In this document: piece after piece, positions 1 to 7,648 of the stretch
Layout of the letters: every line of letters begins with the position of its first letter
Position numbering within the stretch: position 1 is the first letter of the stretch
Assembly: GCF_004208535.1 (NCBI RefSeq)
Contig: NZ_SGIS01000014.1
Span: 1-64,000 of the forward strand
Source: Sphingomonas populi
GTDB taxonomy: Bacteria > Pseudomonadota > Alphaproteobacteria > Sphingomonadales > Sphingomonadaceae
DNA length: 64,000 nt
Direction of reading: 5' to 3'
Position numbers and translations under genes: made by a program
The notes under the pieces: model-generated
The model's input: only the letters and a program-made list of their open reading frames with translations
Told to the model about the DNA's origin: nothing
The model's database searches: none

Positions 1-123
1 AGGGGCAGATTCCCACGCGTTACGCACCCGTGCGCCACTAACACCCGAAAGTGTTCGTTCGACTTGCATGTGTTAGGCATGCCGCCAGCGTTCATTCTGA
101 GCCATGATCAAACTCTCAAGTTT
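1..123 (-). rRNA. rrs: 16S rRNA, 5' end (partial, runs off the left edge)
   Basis: Read on the minus strand, this is the start of a 16S rRNA. The universal 27F primer region (GAGTTTGATCATGGCTCAG) lies at about 97-115, followed by AACGCTGGCGGCATGCC and the ACACATGCAAGTCGAACG block before variable region V1. By comparison with E. coli, whose mature end is 8 nt before GAGTTTGA, the mature 5' end should be near 123. Only about 120 nt of roughly 1,490 are in the window. The rest of the rrn operon lies to the left. Confidence 0.97.
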
Positions 124-201
124 ATGTATGACAAGATCCAGGTGGAATGCCCCGATCAAGCCACTCATCTCAAGGAGCCGCTCTGCACATAACTTCAGGC
201 G

Positions 202-226
202 CCCATCAAAGTAATACTTTGATGGG
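202..226 (-). other. Perfect hairpin in the 16S leader
   Basis: Two 12-nt arms (CCCATCAAAGTA at 202-213 and TACTTTGATGGG at 215-226) form a perfect inverted repeat with one central base, about 80 nt upstream of the mature 16S end. It lies in the transcribed pre-16S leader between boxA and the gene. It may be a leader stem or processing site, which is inference. Confidence 0.6.
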
Positions 227-350
227 AACCCATTTACGTATGGATACGTGAAGGACATAGAGAGCAGCTTAGCTTTAAACGAGTATCCGACGCCTTGAAG
301 CCGCCAGAACCCGCAAGCCGCCGCCCACATGTCCCTTCATCTAAACCAAC

Positions 351-363
351 AATGTCAAAGAGC
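351..363 (-). promoter_or_regulatory. boxA-like antitermination element of the rrn leader
   Basis: On the minus strand the sequence GCTCTTTGACATT closely matches the bacterial rRNA boxA (E. coli TGCTCTTTAACA). It lies between the rrn promoter and the 16S gene, where NusB/S10-dependent antitermination assembles. Confidence 0.7.
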
Positions 364-468
364 GCAAAATACCGACGCCCAACCTAACCCCCTTTTACCG
401 GGGCGGTTCAGCGCCGAAGATTTCGTGACCACCGCGACGGCCATGTCGGCCACCGCTGCGGTGACATC

Positions 469-497
469 CCTCTACGGCCACTCCCCCACACCGTCAA
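469..497 (-). promoter_or_regulatory. rrn promoter (sigma70 type)
   Basis: On the minus strand, TTGACG (-35, 492-497) is followed by exactly 17 nt and TAGAGG (-10, 469-474), then GATGTC. Position and spacing fit a strong rRNA promoter. The predicted start near 461 gives a leader of about 340 nt carrying the boxA and the hairpin. No other good hexamer pair was noticed nearby. Confidence 0.7.
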
Positions 498-961
498 ACC
501 CTTTTTGCACTTTTCTTACGTTCACACCAAAAAATGGCGGTTTTCCGCCACTTCCGCGTGACAGTTCCGTGGCAGCCGATCCAACCCCTATCGCGAATCG
601 ACGGCTCGACGTGGCGACTCGTGGCAGCTTGACGCCCGGACCGTTGAGGTAGCGGACAACCAGCAACATCCTCGCCGCATCAAAGTGCGACATAGTCGCC
701 ACACCAAGAAGCGTTTCGACCGCAATCCTGCGTAAAGGAGCCGTACCGCGCTCGGGCAAATAGCACCCGGCAGCAGCCCGACACTCTAATATATAGACGC
801 AATATCGCAGGCTTTAACGATATATGATATTTATATCATGTTTATGGTGCGAATATACGTTTACGATATCCGCTGCGTTGCAGCGATTGTAACGCCGGAG
901 ACTTAATAGGTTCGTACTGGCCCGCCGTCGGGAGAACGCTCCCGAGCCAAGGGGTAACGAC
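498..961. other. Intergenic region between rrn promoter and TonB receptor
   Basis: No credible gene is seen here. ORFs in this stretch have no recognisable protein character. The 780-870 part is strikingly AT-rich for this genome. It holds a palindrome ATGATAT-TT-ATATCAT (824-839) and two copies of ACGATAT (818-824, 863-869), which are candidate operator or promoter elements for the receptor gene at 962. Confidence 0.5.
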
Positions 962-3496
962 ATGAAAACTTCGCCAGGCGTTCGCCTGAAGCTGCTGCTC
1001 GGCAGCGCTCTTATCGCCTTCACCGCCGCGCCGGCTTTCGCAGCCGATGCCGTAGCGCCCGCACCCGCTCCCGCAGCAGACGCCGTTCCGGCCCCGGAGG
1101 CCGATACGGCCCAGATCGGCGACATCGTCGTCACCGCGACGCGCCGCGAAACCAATCTCCAGAAGACGCCGATCTCGATCAGCGTGCTCAGCTCGCAGGG
1201 CATCGCCGACCGCCACGTCCTCAGCCTGTTCAACCTCGCCGACGGCTCGATCCCGTCGCTGCGCGTCGCCACCTTCGAAGCCCGCCAGTCGGCGCTGACC
1301 ATCGGTATCCGCGGCATCGTTCCTTATGACCAGAACCAGACCGCGCGTGACGGCGGCGTCGGCGTTTATATCGACGGCGTCGCGCTGGGTAAGACGCAGG
1401 GCCTGAACGCTGCGCTGTTCGACATCGAGCGCATCGAAGTTCTCAAGGGTCCGCAGGGCACGCTGTTCGGTCGCAACACCGAAGGCGGCGCGCTGAGCCT
1501 CGTCTCGAAAGCGCCGACCGGCGAATTCGGCGGCCGCATGACCGCTGGCGTGGGCAATTTCGGCGGTCGCAATGCCGACTTCCACCTCGACCTGCCTTCG
1601 TTCATGAACATCGCGCTCAAGTTCGACGGCGTGTACCAGCATCAGGACCCGACCGTGAAGGACCCGCTCACGGGTTCGACCGGCTGGAACTATTATGACC
1701 GCAAGGGCGGCCGCGCCGCCGCGCGCTGGAAGCCGATCGACGATCTGACGGTCGATCTCGCATACGATTATGCGAAGGACGACAACACGCCGCAGTACAG
1801 CCAACTGCTGAACTACAACCCCAAGGGCTATGCCGTGGGCACCTATGACGGCAGCGGCAAGCTGGTTTGCGCCACCTCGCCGTGCATCGCGCCCAAGGCG
1901 CCGCTCGTCGGCGTGCATCCGGATCGGCAGACCGTCGCCGACGTCGGCGTGCCGCAGCAGCCCAGCGTCGATATCACGCACGGCTTCTCGTCGAACATTA
2001 AGTACAAGGTCGCGCCGTTCCTCGAACTGCGTTCGATCACCGCGTGGCGCGGCGTTTCGACAGACCAGTGGGATAACTCGGGCGGTCCAGAGCGTCAGAC
2101 CTTCGCGCCGAACGCGAACTTCAGCCGGTACAGCCTGTCGTTCCTGCGCCAGCACCAGTTCAGCCAGGAAATCCAGGCGGTCGGCAGCATCCCGCAGTTC
2201 GATTACGTCGTCGGTGCTTACTATTATACCGAACACGCGACCGAATACGCCGCGACGCCGCAGAGCAACCTGTGGAACGCCGACGGCACCGGCTACACCG
2301 TCCGCAGCCCGATCCCTGGCAACGGCAACCCGATCTCGAGCGCGAACTCGGGCTATCAGCAGTATGACTCGTCGTGCAACAACACGCTCGCCGCGACCGT
2401 GCCGCAGTTTGCCAACAGCTGCCAGTACATCACCCGCGCCAGCCAGGCTGTTGACCACAACTATTCGGTATTCGGCAACCTGACCTTCACACCGGAAGCG
2501 CTGGGCGACGTGGTCCACATCACGGCTGGTGGCCGCTGGACCAAGGACGACCGTCACGGCACGCTGTATGTCGTGAACAACAAGTCGAACCTGACCAACC
2601 CGACGGTCACGAACGTCGCGTCGCCGTTTAGCTTCAAGAACAGCATCAGCCGCTTCGATCCGATGATCAACGTCGCGTTCGATGCGACCGACACGATCCA
2701 CCTGTACGCCAAATATGCGACCGGCTTCCGCGCCGGCGGCGCGAACGACCGTTCGCAGACCTTCAACGCGTTCGGCCCGGAATCGGTCAAATCATATGAA
2801 ATCGGCGCTAAGATGGACTTTTGGGAGCACCGCGCTCGCCTCAACATCGCCGGTTATATCATGGACCGCAGCAACACCCAGTTCGACTTCGACCAGTACG
2901 ATACGGCCGCCAACAGCCCGACGCTCGGCAGCCATATCGAACAGACGCAGAACGCCGGCGATACCAAGATCCGCGGTATCGAAGCCGATCTGACTGTGAA
3001 GCCGATTCCGGAACTGACGTTGTCGGCCTCGTACGCCTACACCTACTGGAAGGCACCGTCGGCGGTGAACCCGATCACCGGTGGCGCACCGCAGCAACTC
3101 TACATTGTCTACACGCCGACAAACGCGGCGTCGGGCGCGATCGACTATGTCACGCCGGTCAACATCGCGGGTGGCGCGAACATCCGCTTCCACCTCGACG
3201 GCAACTACGCGAGCAGCCAGTACAGCTTCCAGCTCGAGCCAACCAAGACCGACGCCAGCTTCGTCGTGAACGGCCGCATTGCGCTGGGCGACATCCAGGT
3301 CAGTGATCGCAGCAAGGTGACGGTCTCCGTCTGGAGTCGCAACCTGTTCGACACGACCTACGTCTATCGCCGGTCCGCAGCGAACTCGTCGCCCGCCAAC
3401 AACAATGGCACGCTCAGCTATTCGGGCATCCTCGGCGATTACGGCAACCTCAACTCGCCGCGCACCTTCGGCGGCGAGATCAGCGTCAACTTCTGA
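962..3496 (+). CDS. TonB-dependent outer-membrane receptor
   Basis: This 844-residue outer-membrane receptor should import an unknown ligand using TonB energy. Residues 1-28 form a signal peptide ending in AFAAD. A Pro/Ala-rich stretch and a TonB-box-like DIVVTATRR (near residue 55) follow. Next comes a plug domain with IERIEVLKGPQGTLFGRNT and GGALSLVSK, then a long beta-barrel region ending in Phe (SVNF), as outer-membrane barrels do. The ATG follows a weak purine run (CAAGGGG). The gene stands alone, with an intrinsic terminator immediately downstream. The plug resembles the large sphingomonad receptor expansions, so the substrate cannot be named from sequence. Confidence 0.93.
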   Translation: MKTSPGVRLKLLLGSALIAFTAAPAFAADAVAPAPAPAADAVPAPEADTAQIGDIVVTATRRETNLQKTPISISVLSSQGIADRHVLSLFNLADGSIPSLRVATFEARQSALTIGIRGIVPYDQNQTARDGGVGVYIDGVALGKTQGLNAALFDIERIEVLKGPQGTLFGRNTEGGALSLVSKAPTGEFGGRMTAGVGNFGGRNADFHLDLPSFMNIALKFDGVYQHQDPTVKDPLTGSTGWNYYDRKGGRAAARWKPIDDLTVDLAYDYAKDDNTPQYSQLLNYNPKGYAVGTYDGSGKLVCATSPCIAPKAPLVGVHPDRQTVADVGVPQQPSVDITHGFSSNIKYKVAPFLELRSITAWRGVSTDQWDNSGGPERQTFAPNANFSRYSLSFLRQHQFSQEIQAVGSIPQFDYVVGAYYYTEHATEYAATPQSNLWNADGTGYTVRSPIPGNGNPISSANSGYQQYDSSCNNTLAATVPQFANSCQYITRASQAVDHNYSVFGNLTFTPEALGDVVHITAGGRWTKDDRHGTLYVVNNKSNLTNPTVTNVASPFSFKNSISRFDPMINVAFDATDTIHLYAKYATGFRAGGANDRSQTFNAFGPESVKSYEIGAKMDFWEHRARLNIAGYIMDRSNTQFDFDQYDTAANSPTLGSHIEQTQNAGDTKIRGIEADLTVKPIPELTLSASYAYTYWKAPSAVNPITGGAPQQLYIVYTPTNAASGAIDYVTPVNIAGGANIRFHLDGNYASSQYSFQLEPTKTDASFVVNGRIALGDIQVSDRSKVTVSVWSRNLFDTTYVYRRSAANSSPANNNGTLSYSGILGDYGNLNSPRTFGGEISVNF

Positions 3497-3518
3497 TCGC
3501 CTGATCGACCAAAAGAGA

Positions 3519-3551
3519 GGCCGGCGACCGCGAGGTCGCTGGCCTTTTTTT
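3519..3551 (+). terminator. Rho-independent terminator after the TonB receptor
   Basis: The stem GGCCGGCGACC / GGTCGCTGGCC (one G-T mismatch) is closed by a short loop and followed by seven T residues, 23 bases after the receptor stop codon. Confidence 0.9.
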
Positions 3552-3752
3552 GTTGCGCACGGGCGTTATCGCGCTTCCCCCTTCCGATCCCACCTTCCCC
3601 GATCCCACCTTCCCCGGTCGTGCTAAGCTTGTCGAAGCACATGCCCCCAGCGCCCCGCTATCGATACGCACTCCGACGAGATAAGTGCGAACAGGTGCAA
3701 TGCGATGGCGATACCGAAGCCGTATCGCGGAGGCGGTGCGCCCCTCCCCGTC

Positions 3753-4430
3753 TCAATCCCGATCGCTGAGCATGTACCCTGCGCCGCGGATCGTCGCGAT
3801 CGGGTCGCGCTCGCCGGGCTGGGTCAGGTGGTTGCGCAACCGGGTCATGTGCGATTCGACCACGTTGGTCTTGGGTGCGGAGTCATAGTTCCACACCGTC
3901 TCGTACAGCATCTGCCGCGTCACGACGGTGTTCGCGTTGCGCACCAGCTCGCACAGGATACGGAATTCGATGTTCTGCACCTTGATTGCGCGACCGGCAC
4001 GGGTCGCGCTGCGCTTGATCTCGTTGACCTCGATATCGCCCGCCCACATCACGCCGGACTTCCGCGTGCTCGCGCCACGCCGCAGGATCACCCGCAGCCT
4101 CGCATCGATCTCCGCCGGCGCGGCCGGCTTGACGAGATAATCGTCGGCGCCCGCCTCCAGCGCGATCAGACGCTGGTCGAGATCGTCGAGCGCGGAGACC
4201 ATGATGATCGGCAGATCGATGCCGCGATCGCGCAGCAGCGCGGTCACGGCGACGCCGTCGACGAACGGCAACAGGCATTCGAGCAGGATCGCGTCGAACC
4301 GCGATTCGGTCGCCTGCGCGAGCGCGGCGCGACCGTCGCCGACGATCTCGCAATCGTGGCCCAGTTCGGCGAGATCGCGCGCCAGCAGCTTCGCGGCGGC
4401 GGGATCGGCCTCGGCGATCAGAAGGCGCAT
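3753..4430 (-). CDS. OmpR/PhoB-type response regulator with degenerate receiver
   Basis: A 225-residue transcription factor with an N-terminal receiver (about 1-115) and a C-terminal winged-helix DNA-binding domain (about 130-225, ending IRGAGYML). The receiver is atypical. The position of the phospho-acceptor Asp is Glu51 (ILLECLLPFVDG), and the acidic pocket reads E7-A8-D9 instead of E-D-D/E. The switch Ser79 and Lys101 (LVKP) are kept. Glu at the acceptor site can mimic phosphorylation in some regulators, so it may act without a kinase. No histidine kinase is adjacent. It is divergent from the AI-2E family permease. Confidence 0.9.
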   Translation of the reverse strand: MRLLIAEADPAAAKLLARDLAELGHDCEIVGDGRAALAQATESRFDAILLECLLPFVDGVAVTALLRDRGIDLPIIMVSALDDLDQRLIALEAGADDYLVKPAAPAEIDARLRVILRRGASTRKSGVMWAGDIEVNEIKRSATRAGRAIKVQNIEFRILCELVRNANTVVTRQMLYETVWNYDSAPKTNVVESHMTRLRNHLTQPGERDPIATIRGAGYMLSDRD

Positions 4431-4558
4431 GACAGTGTTCGCTCCTCGCGGCAGATGCTCAAGCAGTCGCTTGCCAGCATGGGCGGCGTAATGCGCGTGA
4501 AATCCGTGTCATGTTCGCGGCCCTTTCGAAAACCGGCGATACCGCTACGGTGCGCGCC

Positions 4559-5638
4559 ATGAACGATGAAGATGTCATGCGCGAACGCGTGCGGCGGATC
4601 GGCCGGGTCACGCTGGCCGCGCTGTTGGGGCTGCTCGGGCTATGGATCGCTTCGGCGTTCCTGCCCGCCTTGGTATGGGCGGTGGTGATCGCGGTCGCGA
4701 TCGATCCGCTGCGGCAGCGCGCCGTCGCGCGCTGGCCGGGGCCGCGCGCGCGCACTTGGCTCGCCGCGATCGGCACCACCGCGCTGGCGCTGCTCGTGCT
4801 GATCCCGCTGATCCTGTGCATCGCCGAGGCCGCGCGCGAAGCGCATGAGGTCGCCACCTGGGTTACGCTCGCGCGCACGCACGGGCTGCCGGTGCCGGGC
4901 TGGGTCGCGCAACTGCCGGTCGGGTCGCACGCGCTGGCGTCCTGGTGGCAGGAGAATCTCACCACGCCCGAGGCGGCGAGCCTGCAATTGCAGCATTGGC
5001 GCAGCGCCGAGTGGCTGGCGCGCACGCAGTTGATCGGCAGCAACGTGCTGCACCGCGCGGTGATCTTCGGCTTTACGCTGCTGACCTTGTTCTTTCTGCT
5101 GCGCGACCGCGACTCGATCCTCGCGCAATGCCGCCATGCCGGCGACCGCATGCTCGGCCCGGCGGGCGAACGCATTGCGCTGCTCGCCGCGCTGTCGATC
5201 CGAGGCACGATCGACGGGCTCGTGCTGGTCGGCATCGGCGAAGGCGCAGTGATGGGCGTGGTGTATCTGGTGCTCGGCGTGCCGCATCCGTTGCTGTTCG
5301 GCGCGGTGACGGCGATCGCGGCGATGATCCCGTTCGGCGCGGCGGTGATGTTCGCGCTGGCGGCAGTGCTGCTGCTCGCCAAATCGGCGGTGGCGAGCGC
5401 GATCGCGGTGGTGGTGATCGGCCTGATCGTGGTCGCGATCGCCGACCATTTCATCCGCCCGATCCTGATCGGCGGCGCGACCCGCCTGCCCTTCCTGTGG
5501 GTGCTGATCGGCATCCTCGGCGGCGTCGAGACGCTCGGGCTGCTCGGCCTGTTCGTCGGGCCGGCGACGATGGCGGTGCTCATCATGCTGTGGCGCGATT
5601 TCGTCGGCGAGCCAGTGGTGGAAGCGGAGGCGGCATAG
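4559..5638 (+). CDS. AI-2E family transporter (TqsA/PerM-like permease)
   Basis: An integral membrane protein of about 359 residues, by the chosen ATG, of the AI-2E transporter (UPF0118) family. Members export small molecules or take part in ion homeostasis. Hydrophobic segments lie near the N-terminus (LAALLGLLGLWIASAF), around residues 55-90 and 165-180, and in a dense C-terminal block. The C-terminal part has the family pattern ADHFIRPILIGG followed by LPFLWVLIGILGGVETLGLLGLFVGP. An upstream in-frame ATG at 4511 would add 16 residues; 4559 (MNDEDVM) looks more natural. The substrate is unknown. Confidence 0.88.
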   Translation: MNDEDVMRERVRRIGRVTLAALLGLLGLWIASAFLPALVWAVVIAVAIDPLRQRAVARWPGPRARTWLAAIGTTALALLVLIPLILCIAEAAREAHEVATWVTLARTHGLPVPGWVAQLPVGSHALASWWQENLTTPEAASLQLQHWRSAEWLARTQLIGSNVLHRAVIFGFTLLTLFFLLRDRDSILAQCRHAGDRMLGPAGERIALLAALSIRGTIDGLVLVGIGEGAVMGVVYLVLGVPHPLLFGAVTAIAAMIPFGAAVMFALAAVLLLAKSAVASAIAVVVIGLIVVAIADHFIRPILIGGATRLPFLWVLIGILGGVETLGLLGLFVGPATMAVLIMLWRDFVGEPVVEAEAA

Positions 5639-5648
5639 CCCCCCTTCC

Positions 5649-5730
5649 CGTCACCCCAGCGCAAACTGGGGTCTCGCGCGGCGGTCGTCACGCCCGCCCC
5701 GGAGAGATCCCAGCCTTTGCTGGGATGACG
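5649..5730. repeat. Dispersed palindromic repeat, family A, copy 1
   Basis: Two hairpins face each other: CACCCCAGCG...ACTGGGGTCTC and GAGATCCCAGC...GCTGGGATGACG. The outer ends CGTCA and TGACG are inverted. The layout is the same at 26802-26885. It lies between the AI-2E permease and tsaC, which converge here. Confidence 0.8.
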
Positions 5731-5736
5731 ATAGCC

Positions 5737-6744
5737 TCAGCGCGGGTGCGCGGCCCGTCGCAGCCGGTCGTTGATTGCCGTCCCCACGCCGTCGCCCGGA
5801 ATCGGCGCGACCGCGATGGCGGCCTTGCCGCTGGCATCCGCCTCATGCAGCAGGTCGAACAGCCGCGCCGCCGCTTCCTTCACATCGCCCGAGCGCGATA
5901 GCGAGGCATCGCCGAAGATCGGGCCGAAGCCGATCATCCACTCGTCGGGTTCGGCGTGGATCGCGTTGATCCGCAGTGGCTTGGACGGCGCATAATGCGA
6001 GGCGAGTTGCCCCGGCGCCTCGATCCGCGTCTCGAACCCGCTCAAACCCGGATCGAAGCGCTCGACCCCGGGGATGTCCCGCCACTTCTCGCCCGCACGC
6101 GCCTGGATCGTCGCGAGCAAGGCGTTGACGCTGACCGGACCGTGACGGAGCACGCGCGTCGCATTGTCGATTTCATGGACGATCGTCGATTCGACGCCCT
6201 GCTCGCACGGCCCGTCGTCGACGATCAGCGGGATGCGGCCGCCGAGGCTGGCGAGCACATGCTCCGCCCGCGTCGGGCTGATCGCACCGCTCAGGTTGGC
6301 GGACGGTGCGGCGAGCGGACGGCCCGATGCCTCGATCAGCGCGCGCATCGCGCGGTGTGCGGGCACGCGGATCGCGATCGTGTCGAGCCCGGCGGTGGCG
6401 ACCGACGCCACCCCCGCCCCGGCGCGGCGCGGCACCACCAGAGTCAGCGGCCCCGGCCAGAACATCTCGGCGAGCGCCTCTGCCCGCCGGTCGAACTCGC
6501 CGAGCCGGTGCGCCATGTGCAGATCGAGGACATGGACGATCAGCGGATTGAAATTCGGCCGGCCCTTGGCGGCATAGATTTCCGCGACCGCCTTCGGCTG
6601 GGTAGCATCACCGGCAAGGCCGTACACCGTCTCGGTGGCGACGGCGACGACACCGCCGGACTTGATAAGCGTCGCCGCCTCGGCGATGGCGGCATCGCCG
6701 AAAGCCAATGTCCGGGTGCTGTTGATCATGCCGGGCGCGTTCAT
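5737..6744 (-). CDS. tsaC: L-threonylcarbamoyladenylate synthase, Sua5 type
   Basis: This enzyme makes threonylcarbamoyl-AMP from threonine, bicarbonate and ATP, the first step of the t6A37 modification of ANN-decoding tRNAs. The 335-residue protein has the YrdC domain in its first ~210 residues (VAVATETVYGLAGDA, KGRPNFNPLIVHV, SAPSANLSGAISPT). A C-terminal Sua5 domain follows after a linker (SHYAPSKPLR). Two-domain length is normal for Sua5. The start chosen is the ATG at 6744 (MNAPGMINS). The open frame extends further upstream, but that part is the shadow of nat. It is divergent from nat across a 45-bp gap. Confidence 0.93.
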   Translation of the reverse strand: MNAPGMINSTRTLAFGDAAIAEAATLIKSGGVVAVATETVYGLAGDATQPKAVAEIYAAKGRPNFNPLIVHVLDLHMAHRLGEFDRRAEALAEMFWPGPLTLVVPRRAGAGVASVATAGLDTIAIRVPAHRAMRALIEASGRPLAAPSANLSGAISPTRAEHVLASLGGRIPLIVDDGPCEQGVESTIVHEIDNATRVLRHGPVSVNALLATIQARAGEKWRDIPGVERFDPGLSGFETRIEAPGQLASHYAPSKPLRINAIHAEPDEWMIGFGPIFGDASLSRSGDVKEAAARLFDLLHEADASGKAAIAVAPIPGDGVGTAINDRLRRAAHPR

Positions 6745-6774
6745 TGCGGCGCAATGTAGCATGTTGCGCCGCAA
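6744..6774. promoter_or_regulatory. Perfect inverted repeat in the tsaC/nat divergent promoter
   Basis: TTGCGGCGCAA (6744-6754) and TTGCGCCGCAA (6764-6774) form an 11-bp perfect inverted repeat with a 9-bp spacer. It starts at the tsaC initiation codon and ends 15 bp before the nat ATG. This is either a dyad operator or an mRNA hairpin over the tsaC start. No regulator is known. Confidence 0.6.
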
Positions 6775-6789
6775 TATAAAGAGGGCCTC

Positions 6790-7620
6790 ATGACCAGCTT
6801 CAACTTTGCCGATTACCTTCAACGCATCCACTTGAGCGAACCCATCGCGGCTGATGTCACCGGACTGGAAGCGCTCCAGCGCGCGCATCGGCTGGCGATC
6901 CCGTTCGAGAACCTTGACGTGATGCTCGGGCGCCCGATCGCGATCGATAGCGGCGCGGTGTTCGCCAAATTGGTGACGGCGCGGCGCGGCGGCTATTGTT
7001 TCGAGCACAACCGGCTGTTCCTCGATGCGCTGGCGGCGGCAGGTTTTACCGCGCGGCCCCAGCTTGCGCGCGTGTGGCTCGGTGCCGAGACGACGCCGCC
7101 GCTGACGCATGCGATCAGCATCGTCACGCTGGATGGCGGCGAGTGGATCGCCGATGCCGGGTTCGGCGGCAGCTACACGCCGCCGATGCCGCTGATCGAC
7201 GGTGCCGAGGCGACCGCGCCCGACGGCGCCAGCTTCCGCCTGACCCGCGAGGGCGAACAAGGCTGGATGCTATCGCGCGCCGGCGACCCCGCCACCACCG
7301 ACGGGCGCGGCGGCGGAGACGGTTTCCAGCCGCAATACAGCTTCGTACCCGGCACCGCTTATGATGCCGATCTGGCGATGGGCAACCTCTGGGCCGCGAC
7401 CGCGCCGGGCAGCCGCTTTCGCACCACCAGCGTGGTCAGCATCGTGCTGCCGCGCGGCTTCGCCTCGCTCACCGACCGCGCCTATCGCCGCCGCGCGGGC
7501 AGCGACGACGCGCAGACCGAGATCACCGATCCGCGCGTCTACCGGCTGCGGCTGAGCATGATGTTCGGCATCGACCTGTCGGTGGACGAGGTCGCCCAAC
7601 TGGGTCTGTTCGCGGGCTGA
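6790..7620 (+). CDS. nat: Arylamine N-acetyltransferase (NAT family)
   Basis: A 276-residue cytoplasmic enzyme that transfers an acetyl group from acetyl-CoA to arylamines, arylhydrazines or related substrates by a ping-pong mechanism. The catalytic triad is visible at the positions usual for the family: Cys70 in RRGGYCFE, His107 in LTHAIS and Asp122 in WIADAGFGG. The length matches the family (about 275-280). An AGAGGG ribosome-binding site precedes the ATG. The physiological substrate in sphingomonads is unknown, and divergence from tsaC does not suggest one. Confidence 0.93.
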   Translation: MTSFNFADYLQRIHLSEPIAADVTGLEALQRAHRLAIPFENLDVMLGRPIAIDSGAVFAKLVTARRGGYCFEHNRLFLDALAAAGFTARPQLARVWLGAETTPPLTHAISIVTLDGGEWIADAGFGGSYTPPMPLIDGAEATAPDGASFRLTREGEQGWMLSRAGDPATTDGRGGGDGFQPQYSFVPGTAYDADLAMGNLWAATAPGSRFRTTSVVSIVLPRGFASLTDRAYRRRAGSDDAQTEITDPRVYRLRLSMMFGIDLSVDEVAQLGLFAG

Positions 7621-7648
7621 GCGGCACCCGCCGCCCGGCCCGCGCGGG

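Noticed and set aside
73..330. Open frame overlapping the 16S start and leader
   Set aside because: It runs through rRNA and its leader; no protein character or ribosome-binding site.
842..2701. A 619-residue open frame antisense to the first TonB receptor, and similar long antisense frames elsewhere (e.g. opposite groEL at 26900-28288 and opposite the mutase at 59087-61486)
   Set aside because: They are shadows caused by high GC and third-position bias. Their compositions are Arg/Ala/Asp-rich without domains, while the opposite strand encodes clear conserved proteins.
3583..3616. Short direct repeat of GATCCCACCTTCCCC downstream of the TonB receptor
   Set aside because: Only two adjacent copies of 15 bp; too little to call a functional element.
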